DNA of 64,000 nt from Harmothoe impar (taxonomy: Eukaryota > Annelida > Polychaeta > Phyllodocida > Polynoidae): the NCBI GenBank assembly GCA_947462335.1, contig OX381720.1, forward strand, positions 43,259,152 through 43,323,151. The letters run 5' to 3'. The stretch's first letter is position 1. Every line of letters begins with the position of its first letter. Of the stretch, positions 13,140 to 25,987 are shown piece by piece. The notes under the pieces were generated by a model. That model had not been told where the DNA came from. It saw only the letters and a list, made by a program, of their open reading frames with translations, and ran no database searches. The translations under genes were made by a program, and so were the position numbers.

Positions 13140-16100
13140 TGCACTCTGGTGAGCTGGCCTGTCAAGTTAGATACATACATGGCTGAATCGAATTCTGGCA
13201 ATGAATACACCTGTGTCCAGGCAATGTGGACGGATTTTCTATCCTATTCAACGTCAGAAAGGGAAATGCAAATGAATGCCCGAAAGATACACACGGCACT
13301 CCTTTATAGATTGGAAAGCATTCCCAGAACAAATCAAAATTCCCACTATGGGTTCCCAACAATTAATTGAACGTCAGTCAATTTATAATTGGTCACTTTC
13401 CTTTAGATCATGATCAAGGAGAAGATTGTGCCAATTGTAATCTAAAGATTCTTAGAAAAAACCCAGAGGGGAGCCCCCCTTTGCTCTCGCCAATAAGTGG
13501 TTATACAATGTAATTCATCCAGCCCTATTGAATACCCTTGATTGTATACATTGGTATGTTCTTTAGTATAGTATAGAGTAGATCTGCGTACATATAGCGT
13601 CACACCATCACAATGTGGATGACTCATCATGAGGGGGTCCTTCTGCACCAGCTGTGGTGTACTGTCGTGATGTGGTAAGTCACAATGTCCTCCATGTGCA
13701 ACACTGGCTTAATAGAGCATGAACATAAATTACACTGAGGAACATTACTGCACTTTCAGAGAGCAACTGGTATAAAACCAACTGATCTTGGTTAAGTCAA
13801 GGGTGCTGAATTCAAAAATCATAATGAAATTGCTGGGTTACTTCTCTATTCTGAGTTATTTGCCATTTTAGATGCATAAAATGTAATAAAACACCCGATA
13901 CTAGTGAGAAGTTTGGCAGGAAGCTTATTTTTTCCATCATTAAAGTCATATATTCTGGGTAATACATGTCTTCAACATCATAAAAAAGTGGTATAGAGCC
14001 ACTAAGAACCAATTCTTTGCCTTGATATCAGATAGCGGTTCAATAAAAACATCACAGACGTCATCATATATAATGAATATTTTCCTGTGGGGTTTCCCTT
14101 GCTAGATAATCATCATAACAATATTGTGTGACCCTAAAATAAGAATAAAATATGCTTTGCCCTGTATATAATTCAGTAGTAGTACATAGAATATAAAATG
14201 TTGCATGAATCGGTACTTATACATAATAGTTATACCCATATTTCTAGAAAACGAAGAAAACAAGAACTTTCATTGTTATCCCTGTTATCAGTGACCTAGA
14301 CCAAAGTGAATTTCAGTGGTTTCATTCCAGTTGCTTTTCGGCCATTCCTCAGTGTTATGAAGAGTTTGGATGCAAAACGACATATCTCCATAATAGAATT
14401 GAAGCATTATAGTGCTTTTTGTAAAGACACCCTGAGGTCAGTTATTGTACTTTGGAGACAGAGTGTATACTAAGTAGGTCCTAATGAGATGAAAAATAAT
14501 AAATCTTGGAAAAATAGTTTGAGGAGTATATTTCACTATCCCTTATCTATATTTTTGTCAGATTTATGTCCCCATTTTTAAAATGGCGCTTATGTCATTT
14601 TGTATAGTTGGTTCTGTGGTTTCTCTATAGTTTAATGGTAAGGGTTACTTTTTTAAAGACATGGGAAACAACAACAACAAAAATATAATAAATTGATACA
14701 GTAAAACAAACATTCTTTATTATTTCCGTCAATATGACTTTCACTGGTGTAAACATACGGACAGTCTGCAGTGTCTGGTATACGTAGTTCAATATCCTGG
14801 TAACTTAGAGCTAGCTCTTCTCTTAACAGTTACGTGTAATACTATGTGTATTCTCTCCATTCTTTATCAATTAACATACTACAGACCATTCCCATGGTTC
14901 TAATCCTCTGCAGCGCAGCTGTTCAGATGGGTTCAGGACGGCAAGGCTATAGTTTGATATCTTGCACAGCAACGATTCACGAAATAGTGTGTACACATAT
15001 ACCTGTATACGATTATAAGTAACTACATGCAATGGGTTAAACATTGGCACGTCAACGTGAAACGGTCACCGGGTGAGCAATTGTGTAAGTGTAAGAATGT
15101 ATGGCGCACATTCCATTAGATGCATTGTAAACGACATAATGATATATGAACATGAACATAAATTATGATAAAAGGGATAATAATAATCCTCGGATAATGT
15201 TTTAAACCATGAGGGCTAATTACATGGTGAGCAAACGGAGACCAGCTCTCTGCATGCAAATACTGTCTCTGTTATTTTGAGAGCTAACATTATCATTTCA
15301 TTGATCTGTGTGAGTATCTATGCCCCTGGCCTGTAAAACGAGTATCTCTATGAGTATATCTACAGGAAAAGGTGTAAGTGATATTGATATAGTATGTCCC
15401 ATATCTTCCTATAACAAGATTTACATGAGGAGGAAGAGATTCACAATGAATAGCTCTACCAGTTTCACTTTACAATTGTTGTTAACTGAGTATGCATAAA
15501 ACTAGTAGGCATTTTGGCTACATGCTTTTGCTCCCTTGTGGATGACAATATTGACATGGAATGGTACAACGAGTGACTTCCTTGCATGTATATGAGTTAG
15601 AACACAGGTGTCGTCATTCAATGACTTTCTGGAATAAGGGAATAGGTGCTCTACCGTTACCCGCTATTGTGCTGATTAAATATAAGTAATACAATGTAGT
15701 ATTACCATAATCACAATTATTCTGCAACAGGTCGCTGGGTGTTTACATATTGTAAACAGATACTATGGTAGTAGTTGACCCATCTTTTTAGCTCCAAGTC
15801 ATGACCTCCTTGTGTAAGCCTGGAGGCTATGTAGTGAACTGACCGAATTCTGGCAGTGTGTCGTGATTGCCTCAAGCATGTCCAGGCAGCAATCTTCATT
15901 GCAGAGGTCTCACATGTTCTGCGAAGATATTGTGTTAGTTCTGATGTTTACTTTTCAATAATTCATCTTATAAATGTATCACTTTCCTTGCCCACAGGGT
16001 GCCCGAGTATTATCACACATCCAGTTTACAGTACTAGACAATGTAAAAGAATATATATTACATCCCGACTGTGGAGTGAGCATTGTTTTCAAAGTACCAA

Positions 16101-16595
16101 CATATCACTAGGGAAGCATCCAATGGGTTAGTTTGGACTTGTCAAGTGGGGAAAGCTGTTGAGATGCATTGCAATTTACAAATGAATATAAACGAGTTGC
16201 ACGTGTCGATGGCAAGAATTTGGTGCAGAGGTAGCTATATGCAGAGAATAGATCAGGTGTCCAAGCCAGCATGAAAATTGCTGAGGCACCATGCCTGGCC
16301 AAGTTGGCTGTGTTCAGCAAATATCTTGGTATTTCCACACTGCTGAGTTTCGACTTCCTCATACATACATGGTAGGGAAGTAAAAGTAGCAGTCCTAAGT
16401 TTTCCAGCTTATCATTGAAACACAACAACATTATAAGCACCAGCTTATAAATAGACACGTCCCAGAATAGAAAGATACACAATTGTCAGATCCATTTCAA
16501 CATCCAAAAATAGTTTTTTTTAACGCTATAGTTCTGCTGAACAAACATTAACGATGCAGTTTACATAACAGTACTGTGCTTTGAACATAACTGTA
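13140..16595. other. Gene-free stretch
   Basis: Several unrelated short open frames exist on both strands, but none has a recognisable motif, a signal peptide with a following domain, or matching splice sites. No RNA gene is evident by eye. Confidence 0.45.
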
Positions 16596-18233
16596 TCACA
16601 CCTCTGCCTGGGCTGGCTGTGCTAGTGACATCGTGGTGGTGGGAGGAGGATGCGCTCCTTCACTTATAACATTAGCCATTTGGAGAGCACACACTGCTGA
16701 CACGGTGGGCACCCCCTGTTGCTCCTCCTGCTCCTGCATCTCCTCCTCCTGTATCTCCTCCTGCACCTGCTTCTTCCTCCTGCGGCAGCAGCAGGTGAAC
16801 AGCTCCTTAATTGAGTTCCTGAACATGGAACTGCCACAGACATACAGGTAGAAATTGATGGCACAGTTAGTGAAGTAAGCCTTACCGGAAATGTGGTAAA
16901 CCATTATATAGGTGGCATACGCTTTTGGACACTTCCAGCGGTCAACAAAATTAAGATTGTAGACAATGTATCGGATGTGCTGGGGGACTGTGAGTAGTAC
17001 AAAGAAGAAGACCACCAGGAACAGCATGGCATTGAGCTGGTTAGGGCTCTCCTTGGAGTTCTGCCTCTTCACAGCTTTTGAGTCCTCTTCTTGTAGGTCC
17101 CCTACAGATGTATCAAATTCCACTCCCCCAGGGTCCTCGGGATCATTAGGAATCGGATCTAAGTTACTTAGAGTCTGACATGCATTATTTTCATGCCCTG
17201 GATTGACTTCATTTGTGGGACTCTGCTCATCCAGTGTCAGACTGTCAACATCCACTACTGAATCATCATCACTGGATGGCTTGTTGTCATTTGACATGGG
17301 ACCATCGTTGACTGGATCTGAGTTATTGCTGGTGAGTTGCTCAGCTGAGTAGGCTTCATTTATAGTTCCTTCCTGCCCTGATTTAGCCACTTTCTGCTCT
17401 TTCCTGTTGGCTACGTTTAGGCTAGAAGTAGAGATCTGCTTTTCCAAATCTTTAAAGCCATTTACAATATATGCCAGGACAAAATGAAATAGCCCATCTC
17501 CAGTGATGAATACTACAAAGTTTTGACTTGTACTTGAGGATCTCCTCTTCCGGGCCTCCTCGGTTGTCTTTCTGTTGGAACTCAAGGTCTTTATAATGAT
17601 AATCGTCATAGCTGTGAGGGAGATCACTGGTATTATGAAATTCACAAAAACCTGCACCCATCCATAGGCAAAAGACCAGGCGTGGATTTTACCAAAGGCA
17701 GCACAGTACTTGCCATCAGTTATTGGGATTGTCAAGTAGAAGTGAGGTATGTTGAAGAGGAGAGCAACAATAAGAAGAGCGAACATCACCCTCCGTGCAC
17801 GCCCCACACTGCAGTATATGGATAATCGGTTTGGGAACTTGACGGCTATCATTCTGTCCACTGTAATACACATCACCATCAGCATGCTATACTGGCAGGT
17901 CGTCAAGGATAGATACACCCAGCCTCCACAGGACGCATGGGTGTACCTTACACCAAATAAGGGGTACAGGTGATCCATACTCTTTCTGAGCAGTGCCACA
18001 CTATCAGACACTGCCAGAACTGCAATGTAATTAGAGCAGGAACTCCACCTGTTTGATCTTTGCAGCATGACTGTAACTATTAATATGTTTCCTAGAACTC
18101 CACCAATGATGATTGTTGGTTGCCAGATGGCACTCATCTTGGTAGCGGTCACGTACAAGGGCATGTCCTTGGCTAGGTCTTTCACGACACTAGCGTTCAG
18201 ATTCCCCACGCAATCTGTATCGTAATACTCCAT
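16596..18233 (-). CDS. Class A (rhodopsin-like) peptide-type GPCR, intronless ORF
   Basis: A single 545-codon frame from ATG at 18233. Residues 36-60 form helix 1 with the GN pair; helix 2 has LAVSDS (the LxxxD position); helix 3 ends ITVDRM in place of DRY; helix 5 has a Pro (FIIPVIS); helix 6 has TVPQH in place of the usual CWxP; helix 7 ends NFYLY, a variant of NPxxY. Cysteines before helix 3 and in loop 2 (KYCAAF) can form the usual disulphide. Loop 3 is about 170 residues, acidic and Ser/Asn-rich. The tail has CCCRRRKK, a likely palmitoylation site, then Glu/Gln repeats. It resembles invertebrate FMRFamide/neuropeptide-receptor-like expansions; the ligand cannot be told. An acceptor (CAG at 18239-18237) lies 3 bp before the ATG, so the 5' UTR is spliced. 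Confidence 0.9.
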   Translation of the reverse strand: MEYYDTDCVGNLNASVVKDLAKDMPLYVTATKMSAIWQPTIIIGGVLGNILIVTVMLQRSNRWSSCSNYIAVLAVSDSVALLRKSMDHLYPLFGVRYTHASCGGWVYLSLTTCQYSMLMVMCITVDRMIAVKFPNRLSIYCSVGRARRVMFALLIVALLFNIPHFYLTIPITDGKYCAAFGKIHAWSFAYGWVQVFVNFIIPVISLTAMTIIIIKTLSSNRKTTEEARKRRSSSTSQNFVVFITGDGLFHFVLAYIVNGFKDLEKQISTSSLNVANRKEQKVAKSGQEGTINEAYSAEQLTSNNSDPVNDGPMSNDNKPSSDDDSVVDVDSLTLDEQSPTNEVNPGHENNACQTLSNLDPIPNDPEDPGGVEFDTSVGDLQEEDSKAVKRQNSKESPNQLNAMLFLVVFFFVLLTVPQHIRYIVYNLNFVDRWKCPKAYATYIMVYHISGKAYFTNCAINFYLYVCGSSMFRNSIKELFTCCCRRRKKQVQEEIQEEEMQEQEEQQGVPTVSAVCALQMANVISEGAHPPPTTTMSLAQPAQAEV

Positions 18234-18680
18234 GATCTGAAAACAATTGAAATTTCCTCACATCAGTTTATTGAATACATGTTTTTGATATTTCGGCCAT
18301 AACCAGTATAGAATATTGGATATAATACTTCATTCATATTAATATTTACCTCACGTGCATGCTATCATTTTAACGAAAATTCTTTATATTAGATTTATTA
18401 TATTCCAGTATAAGGCTAGCACTTGCTTCAGAATCAACTAAAAATGTCTATTGAACGCTCCTTTTAACGAATGCAGACATGTTCAAAATAGTTTTATTTT
18501 TTCCAAACCACGTGGAAACCGTCAACATTTTTTTAGATACAAAAGCTTTCCATCAAATCATATATAGAAACATTTTGAACCATTTAACGACGTTTCTGGC
18601 CACTGGGTGGTATATAACACTGTAGAAGGCAAATTTAACGTTATCATTAGTGATGATAATAGGTAATACATAGAACTTAC

Positions 18681-19310
18681 CTTGGATTGGTGTATTCAAG
18701 CCTACTCTCTACCTCAGGGCCGGAAGCCGAGTGCGTTGTCTACCTCCTCTGTGCACTGAGTGGTCTCCATAATGCATCTCTTCCAAGTAGGGAAAAGTCC
18801 TCATATATCCACAGGACTGTATATCCCAAGACGACAGCCTGACCGGTGGGTGGTCAGTAAACATTGATCTCCCCTGATCCTTGTGTTTTAACCCACTATA
18901 TTGCGTTCCACAGGGCACTGGGAGATGTCCATGTACAGGCGGACATAGAGGCTGTGTGAGATGTCAACAATACACAGTGAATGTCTAGTTGACCACAGGT
19001 TGGCAGGACACCAGGAGACAGCTCCAGCTCCCTTATACCTGCCTTAGTATATACCTGTGGACAGCCCTCCCTCCAGTACAGCAGGCTCACCTGGCTGGGT
19101 GGGGGATGGATGACTCATCACCACACCTGGCTTGTCCTTAGGCTGGTGGCCGAGAACTAGCTAGAGGAGAGACAGCACTGCACGGTGGCCGCTGCCAATA
19201 CAGTACTTATGGGCCATGTGGGTTAATGTCATTCCCAGAAACACTAATAGGCTGTTAGCTTTAAACTCACTCCTTGAGAACAGACACTCTAATGCCTTCT
19301 CACCTGTGCA
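18681..19310 (-). other. Probable 5' UTR exon of the GPCR gene (upstream limit unknown)
   Basis: On the minus strand a good donor, CCAAG|GTAAGT, ends an exon at 18681, and the matching acceptor TTTTCAG|ATC-ATG sits just before the GPCR start, giving a 444-bp intron (18237-18680). The sequence upstream is less AT-rich than its surroundings. The two minus-strand open frames in it (18709-18918, 18896-19090) look like UTR rather than protein. The 5' boundary given is a guess. Confidence 0.5.
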
Positions 19311-21127
19311 GGGGATCCTTGCCCTAATTATAACCTAGGCCGTATTGCCTTTACTACTCTGGTGGCAGGGGCAACTGCCTCTCTATATAATGCATGCACA
19401 TTGGTGTGTGGTAGTCTGCAGTACAGCTGTGGCTGGAGCTGGGGGAAACCCCAAGGCCATGCTTCACCTGCTAACTGGGGCGTGGCCATAAAATACAATA
19501 GAGAAAACGCACTTAACTCTCTAATACTCTCTAACACGCAATCAGACTGCATTTGGAAAAATAAGTAATCATGACTACTTTGATGTTGAGGTGGTTCTGT
19601 TTTCTACTCTTGTCAATTTTTAGTAATTATTATACCACACCGAAATTATTTACCTATACGATAATTTCATGGTCTATTTGAGTGAATCATGATGTTAGGT
19701 AATGAGCAGTGATGTCAGTGTGTGTAGGTGGGGTGACTATAGTACAACAATACATGTGTACTTATACAAACCAGGGCGGTTATAGATCTGAGGCAATGGT
19801 AGTAGTTAGTCATCATAATTTCAGATAATGTTATTAAATTTAAAAGTATGGTTATCTTGAGAAGTGTAAAGAAAAATTACGATGATGTGGTACCATCAGA
19901 GCCTTCTCTAGTGTATCACATTCATATTTCATACAATATTCCCACGTGAAATTCAGCCGTATTTGGACAACTTGAAAACATGAAGTAATAAGGGAGTATG
20001 TGTTATTTGAAAACGGGCGTTTCTCCATCCTTTTTCTGTTCGGTATACAATTCATGGACTACATTGCAAAGCTTATAGATTGTATCGGGGGGGGGGGCTC
20101 TGTTGTTATGCGTTTCTATAGTAACACATCTGTGGTCGCTGACGTATGCCAACCCCCACATATAGCGATAGGCATGTGTAATAATCAATAGTCGTCTAAT
20201 GCAGCCAGCTACTCATATACACCTGTCTATGCAGCCATTCTCATATTGTAGCTAATAATATATATTATATTCACTCAATAGGTCTCTTTTGGGGGGAGGT
20301 GGGGGTGGGGTAATTCTATCTAATAGTTTAGGATAAATGTTAATGGCTGGGAAGTTCTAGTGTTCTATTGCATTTTGCAAGCTAAGGATTTTGATATTCC
20401 TATTATGTAATTAATGAATGAAAAGAAATCGAAGTTGTCATTACCATCTATAATGAGTTACCCTGTTATATTTATGATGAACATATAATAAAGTATACTC
20501 ACAATATGCTGCATGACTGGAATATACGTAATTTGGACGTAGTTGTCTGTGTGGGGATATGAATTAAGGGAAAATATGAACATTGGAAGGGTTGCGCACA
20601 TATCACTATAACATAGACGTACAGAGGGGTTGGACAGCCTTATATAGGATGTAGAGATGTCCACTAGCAATAGTTCTTAGAGATAGTTCACATGGCCTGA
20701 CATCTAGTAGTATTGAGATGAATCAGTGGTACACCAGCTCTCTCTATGGCATCACGACCAATTAGGTGTAGAAGCTGTTAAAAATAGGCGTCGGTGAAGT
20801 GAAGCATGTATGCCAATAACAATTTCATAAAGTACACAATGTCTTGTTGTTGAATGTCTGCTAATTTGAACAGGAGAATAGCTCTCATTTTGTAAAGGTT
20901 AGATTGGAATCATTGCTCTCAATTTCAGACGTATTTGACGTGGGTACATTCCGCAGAGCAGTGCTCAGAATGTGTGTGGTCCATGTTACATGGTGGTATG
21001 CTTGTGCTATGTAAGAAGGCTCGATCCCTCCATTAGGCCTGTGGGGATATTTAGAAAAAGAAAATGTTTCAGAAGTTGTTATTGTATGTTGCTGTGTGAG
21101 ACCTAAATGACATATATCGGTAAATTA
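19311..21127. other. Gene-free stretch
   Basis: No supported exon. Contains G-runs at about 20086-20097 and a G/T-rich patch near 20291-20311. Confidence 0.45.
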
Positions 21128-21630
21128 TTAACAATACTACTGGCAGCCTATGGGACAGAGTTGCCACCGTGTGAGAGTTAGAAGAACTAATTTGTATGGG
21201 AATGACCTATAGTAGTACTACTACTAGTAGTATTTTTTTGGATGCTACAATACTTAGCACTCACAGAACAGACAATTGCATCTCGCACATGAATTAACTG
21301 GGACATTACACTCTCACACGTGAGGTTCCCTATATAGTAAGGTAGAGTTTAGGGCACACTGCAATATCCACCACCATTTTAGCACTGGCCCCTGTTAGAT
21401 GTCTAGTGAACTATTTTCTGCTTCAGCTTACGGCTTTTCATGATTAATAATTTCTCAATGTATTCTGCATCAGTTAAATTTTGTTTCACTTCATCTCATT
21501 TTAAGTAAATCATTAACATTACCATTATATTTGATCCTGTTGTGTTTTGATAAATAAATACTTGAAACATGATGCCCCATTTTGGAGCCCCCAGAAGTAG
21601 TTACATACCATGAATTCCCAAACATGCCTA
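21128..21630 (+). repeat. 503-bp direct repeat, left copy
   Basis: Starts ttaacaatactactgg and ends caaacatgccta. It is repeated at 22475-22977 with the same length and only a handful of base changes that I could spot. It includes the local palindromes ctcacacgtgag and agtactactactagtagtat. The arrangement of two near-identical copies around an 844-bp interior resembles LTRs, but the ends are not TG...CA and no polymerase is encoded. Confidence 0.85.
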
Positions 21631-22474
21631 AATCAAAAGATCAAAACAACGAGGGTAACACATACCTAGGTAAAGAAGCTACACAACATTCAGCTTGTGC
21701 GGACATTGTCCAACCTTTTACCCTATGCTCTGTTAGCATCACCAGGGGCAACAACTATTACAGCTGCCCCCACCCTTGAGCCTACACTCAATGGGACCAT
21801 GGTCGACTAATTCACCCAGTTTGACCAAGTGATTATCCTAACTAGTGTACCGTGCCAAGTCACACTAACCTACACATATCTGAACTTATCATTATTAATC
21901 CCCTCTTTACTTGTGGACTACTCCACAATATACTGGACACTCACATCTAGACATACAACAGGATTATAATAACACAAACAAAGAGATTCAATTTGGCCCT
22001 AACCACCATTTATCAATCTCACATAGTTTAACAAGTTCCACTTATTCATTTTCTTCTATCTATTTGTTTATTTAGAAAACTCACATTAGTATGATAAGGA
22101 TCTAATCAAACTCATCCTAATACATAATTCACACCTGATGAGACATTTAAGTCGAAACCACTACCTGTACCACACTCACTGTATCAAAGACAGTGAGTCA
22201 CAATGGCCCCCAATTCCCATGGGGCCCTCATGATCTCCACATAAATTCTCCTAAGTCCTAAACATCTGCTGCAAGATAGTTCCCATATTAGGAAGTGCAC
22301 ATGAACTCAGCTAGGAGAGTGCACAGAGGAAGTGAGGTCATAGACCAAATCCCTGAGCCCTGATTGGTCAGAGCCTTTGGGTAACCATGGTACACATAAG
22401 CATAGTGAGCCTTGTCAACAAGGCATTCAGTGGTTGTGTAAAGTAGGGATAAGAAGTCCTTTCCCGTTTTTCCC
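21631..22474 (+). mobile_element. Interior between the 503-bp direct repeats
   Basis: 844 bp with no long frame. It contains a hammerhead-ribozyme-like core at about 22134-22157 (ctgatga, a possible 3-bp stem, then gaaac) followed by a strong hairpin at about 22174-22198 (actcactg / cagtgagt). No primer-binding site, reverse transcriptase or transposase is visible. It could be a non-autonomous retroelement or simply DNA caught between a local duplication. Confidence 0.45.
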
Positions 22475-22977
22475 TTAACAATACTACTGGCAGCCTATGG
22501 GACAGAGTTGCCACCGTGTGAGAGTTAGAAGTACTAATTTGTATGGGAATGACCTATAGTAGTACTACTACTAGTAGTATTTTTTTGGATGCTACAATAC
22601 TTAGCACTCACAGAACAGACAATCGCATCTCGCACATGAATTAACTGGGGCATTACACTCTCACACGTGAGGTTCCCTATATAGTAAGGTAGAGTTTAGG
22701 GCACACTGCAATATCCACCACCATTTTAGCACTGGCCCCTGTTAGATGTCTAGTGAACTATTTTCTGCTTCAGCTTATGGCTTTTCATGATTAATAATTT
22801 CTCAATGTATTATGCATCAGTTAAATTTTGTTTCACTTCATCTCATTTTAAGTAAATCATTAACATTACCATTATATTTGATCCTGTTGTGTTTTGATAA
22901 ATAAATACTTGAAACATGATGCCCCATTTTGGAGCCCCCAGAAGTAGTTACATACCATGAATTGCCAAACATGCCTA
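22475..22977 (+). repeat. 503-bp direct repeat, right copy
   Basis: Partner of 21128-21630. Visible differences include agaagtac for agaagaac, ggcatt for gacatt, ttatgg for ttacgg and attgcc for attccc. A possible 5-bp ATTAT lies just outside both outer ends of the pair (near 21124 and 22979), which would fit a target-site duplication. Confidence 0.85.
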
Positions 22978-25900
22978 TATTATAGGGTGCGGGTAATACA
23001 AGGTTTTTTTAATACTATAGAACAGTAATAGAATTGAAACTTTCAGATTTAAAAATGGGATTTATGATTCCACTGAGTTGGGGGTGCGGGTTATAAGTGA
23101 GATGCGGGTAGTACACAGGAATATACTGTAGTTGTGTCACGTCTTAGACCTTTCTTCAATGCAGAGGTCATCAACATAACTACTCAGGTAACCATGCCCC
23201 AATTCTGTTTGAGTGGTCCTCATGGCGTAAAGCAGGTATGTTTCCAAGTGGGAGTGGCAGGGGTAAGATGCACACAGATGCCAGGTGACTGACCACAATC
23301 CAAGGGTCCCATGCAAATTAGCCATGAGTTTCCAGCCCTGTAATCATGTTGACACAAATTGATGGTAGACAGATCCAAAAGTGCTGATATCTCAATAATA
23401 GATTATCAATCGGCCACTGGATGCTGAGTGTATAACTCAATCAAGAGATAGGTGAGAGCTGGTATGTTTGTAGCATCTAAATCAGTTCAGATTTCCCATA
23501 TTTCCCCCCTGCAAAGGAGGTGGTTGACATCTAGTTTTCCGTACTGTTAATAATATTAATTTTACTAACCATCAGATGCAGATTCTGCTTGGTGAGTGTA
23601 ATATAACATTGTTATTGCACTTTGTATCCCCCTCCCCTGGGATTCCATTTTATGATTTAATGACAATGTTTCTAATAAATATAAATGTGAAAAGTGTTTT
23701 AATCAATCGACTTGAAATATCATATTGATATCCAAATGCTTGAATACTAAAACGATAACGATTTTGTGTATGCATCTGTATCGTGAAACAAGGGTCTTAA
23801 CGAATTACATGAGTACTGACACACGACCACTATGGATAACCTTTGGTAGACTATTTTAAGCCTTGCATTATATTTGCTTTCAAAGAGTTTAATCTTGGTA
23901 TGTCCACATGTTAAGGTCAAGTAAGGGTCGCCTATCACATCGGTCTGCCTACCAGGAAGACTGCTGGTGGGACGACTAAAACACCACTGTGCTATTCAAT
24001 TTGTCACCATAGCTAAAACGCTGTCATGCAGCTGTGTATATATAGAGGCTATTAAACTCTCTGCGTGAGCCATAGGATTTTGTGACCAAATAAAAAAATA
24101 TGGCATGTTATAGGTCACCCAGCGTTGCTCAGTATAAATAGGAGCGAACCTTTAGAGAATCGTAAACAGTTTTACAGAGGTGAGGAAATTGACAGCGGAA
24201 TTCCGGAAAATCTTTCCAAATAATTCATGTTATGTGGTAGACACACTTAAACATACTTCTCCTGAACTAAACATCGACTGAAACATAGTTAAGAAACACA
24301 TCCTTTGCATTTATAAACTCTTTATTATTTTTACTTATAACGTGATGGGATTTCCTGTGAATGTATTACAGCTCATGCAGTAAAGCAGACAAGATACATG
24401 TAAATTACAATGTGTCTACTATCAACTCCATGTATTGACATATTAAAAAAGTGTGTAATGAATATGTCCTTGCAAAAACATATGGACAATTTATAAAGAG
24501 CTCGTAAAATACCATGAAAAAGAAGAACAAACCATCATTTATCCTCTCCCTTAGGGTCCTAATACAGACATAGGTCACAGTATAAACAGTATTATACCAC
24601 TTGTGTATTTCCATATAATAGGAATTGTATGGAAATTTATACCTCACATGTTTGTCTCTAGACGTATCCATATAGCATGCACCCATAATATCCAAGCCTA
24701 TTGATATGTAAGTATATGAATACATGTATATGGAAATAACGTAGTATCCGTACTATTACTAGGAATATCATGGGTGCGTCATGCTTGTCCCAAATAACTC
24801 GATTATACTGTAATCAACCTGTAATCTAAACCCAGGTATTCCTCCACAAACCTATAAAAGTTAAATACCATACCCAAGTGATGGTAGCCCACCACATGTA
24901 GCCCACACATTTGTATACCAATAAGTGTTTAGACTTGCCCCTGGGTAGAGTTAGTGTGATGTCCCCTTAAGGCTTGTCATGCAACTGCAGACTCCTGTGT
25001 TGCCTGACTAACTCCCCTTTAAGGACAGGCACAGGGACATGCCTTCCTGTTACCGCTGACACAAACTAACCCATATAAAGGGACATACTAGGACCTGTAA
25101 TTTAAACATCCCTAATTTAATATTAGGGTGCCTGATTGAGTATGACATGCGATTCTCATGTTCGAAACCCCTCTCCCCAATCGTCGAAGGGTGTTGGTAT
25201 GCACATGTTTTGTAATACATGTATGATTATGTGTATATCTCTAGATATGTTGGTAACACGAAGGCAAAGAATGACCATTATATGAAAGTATAAAAGTACA
25301 AAAATATAACCAATAATACCTCCACCTCGTAATTTTAGGAATCGTTTTAATAGTAATTTATAGTATTTGTGTTATTTTCATTACTTATCCATTCTTTTGT
25401 CAAGGCATATGAAATATTATAAGTTAGATAACTGATGTGGTATTGAGATCTAGAATGTTGAGAGTTGCTGTTGATAGTTAAAACGTAGATTTAGTGGCCA
25501 ATGTTTCTGTTTGTACCAGTAAAACTAATGTAGGCCCTATAATGTCATAAAACTCTGCTTAAGCTATACAATTTTGTGGTGGAAGGAGCGCAAAAACGGC
25601 CATTGTGCTACAGGCCGAACCTCTGAAGAATCCTAAGCATTTTTACAGGTGAGAAGAAGGGCAGCTGCATTTCAGCAAATGAATCCCCATTTAACAGTCT
25701 ACCACAAGAATAAGTTGATTTGTAGAAATAAACACAAAAGACTGTCCGACCATCTTACTAAATCAATTGCTGACTTATAAACATTTCCAAAAGATAATAG
25801 GCTCCATCCATTCAGTGACATACAAGTGGCATGGTCCTATTGCAGACCCTCTCATCTTTCCATGTGTCAAATCAGGTATAATGTATATGTTGGTGTTATT

Positions 25901-25987
25901 CTCCTTTTTGCAATGTTATCATTCCTCTGATCGATCCTCTCAGCAGAAAATTAATGTTCAGTGTATCTGTATCCAATGGTGGTGTAT
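22978..25987. other. Gene-free stretch
   Basis: No recognisable gene. Short open frames on both strands have no domain signature. The motif ggtgcgggt-ata occurs twice near 22987 and 23083, and may be the edges of a small element. Confidence 0.4.

Noticed and set aside
18709..19090. Two minus-strand frames upstream of the GPCR as separate small genes
   Set aside because: A strong donor at 18680 and an acceptor next to the GPCR ATG make this region 5' UTR; the peptides have no recognisable feature.
21128..22977. A complete LTR retrotransposon
   Set aside because: No gag, protease, reverse transcriptase or integrase frame, no TG...CA ends and no primer-binding site were found.
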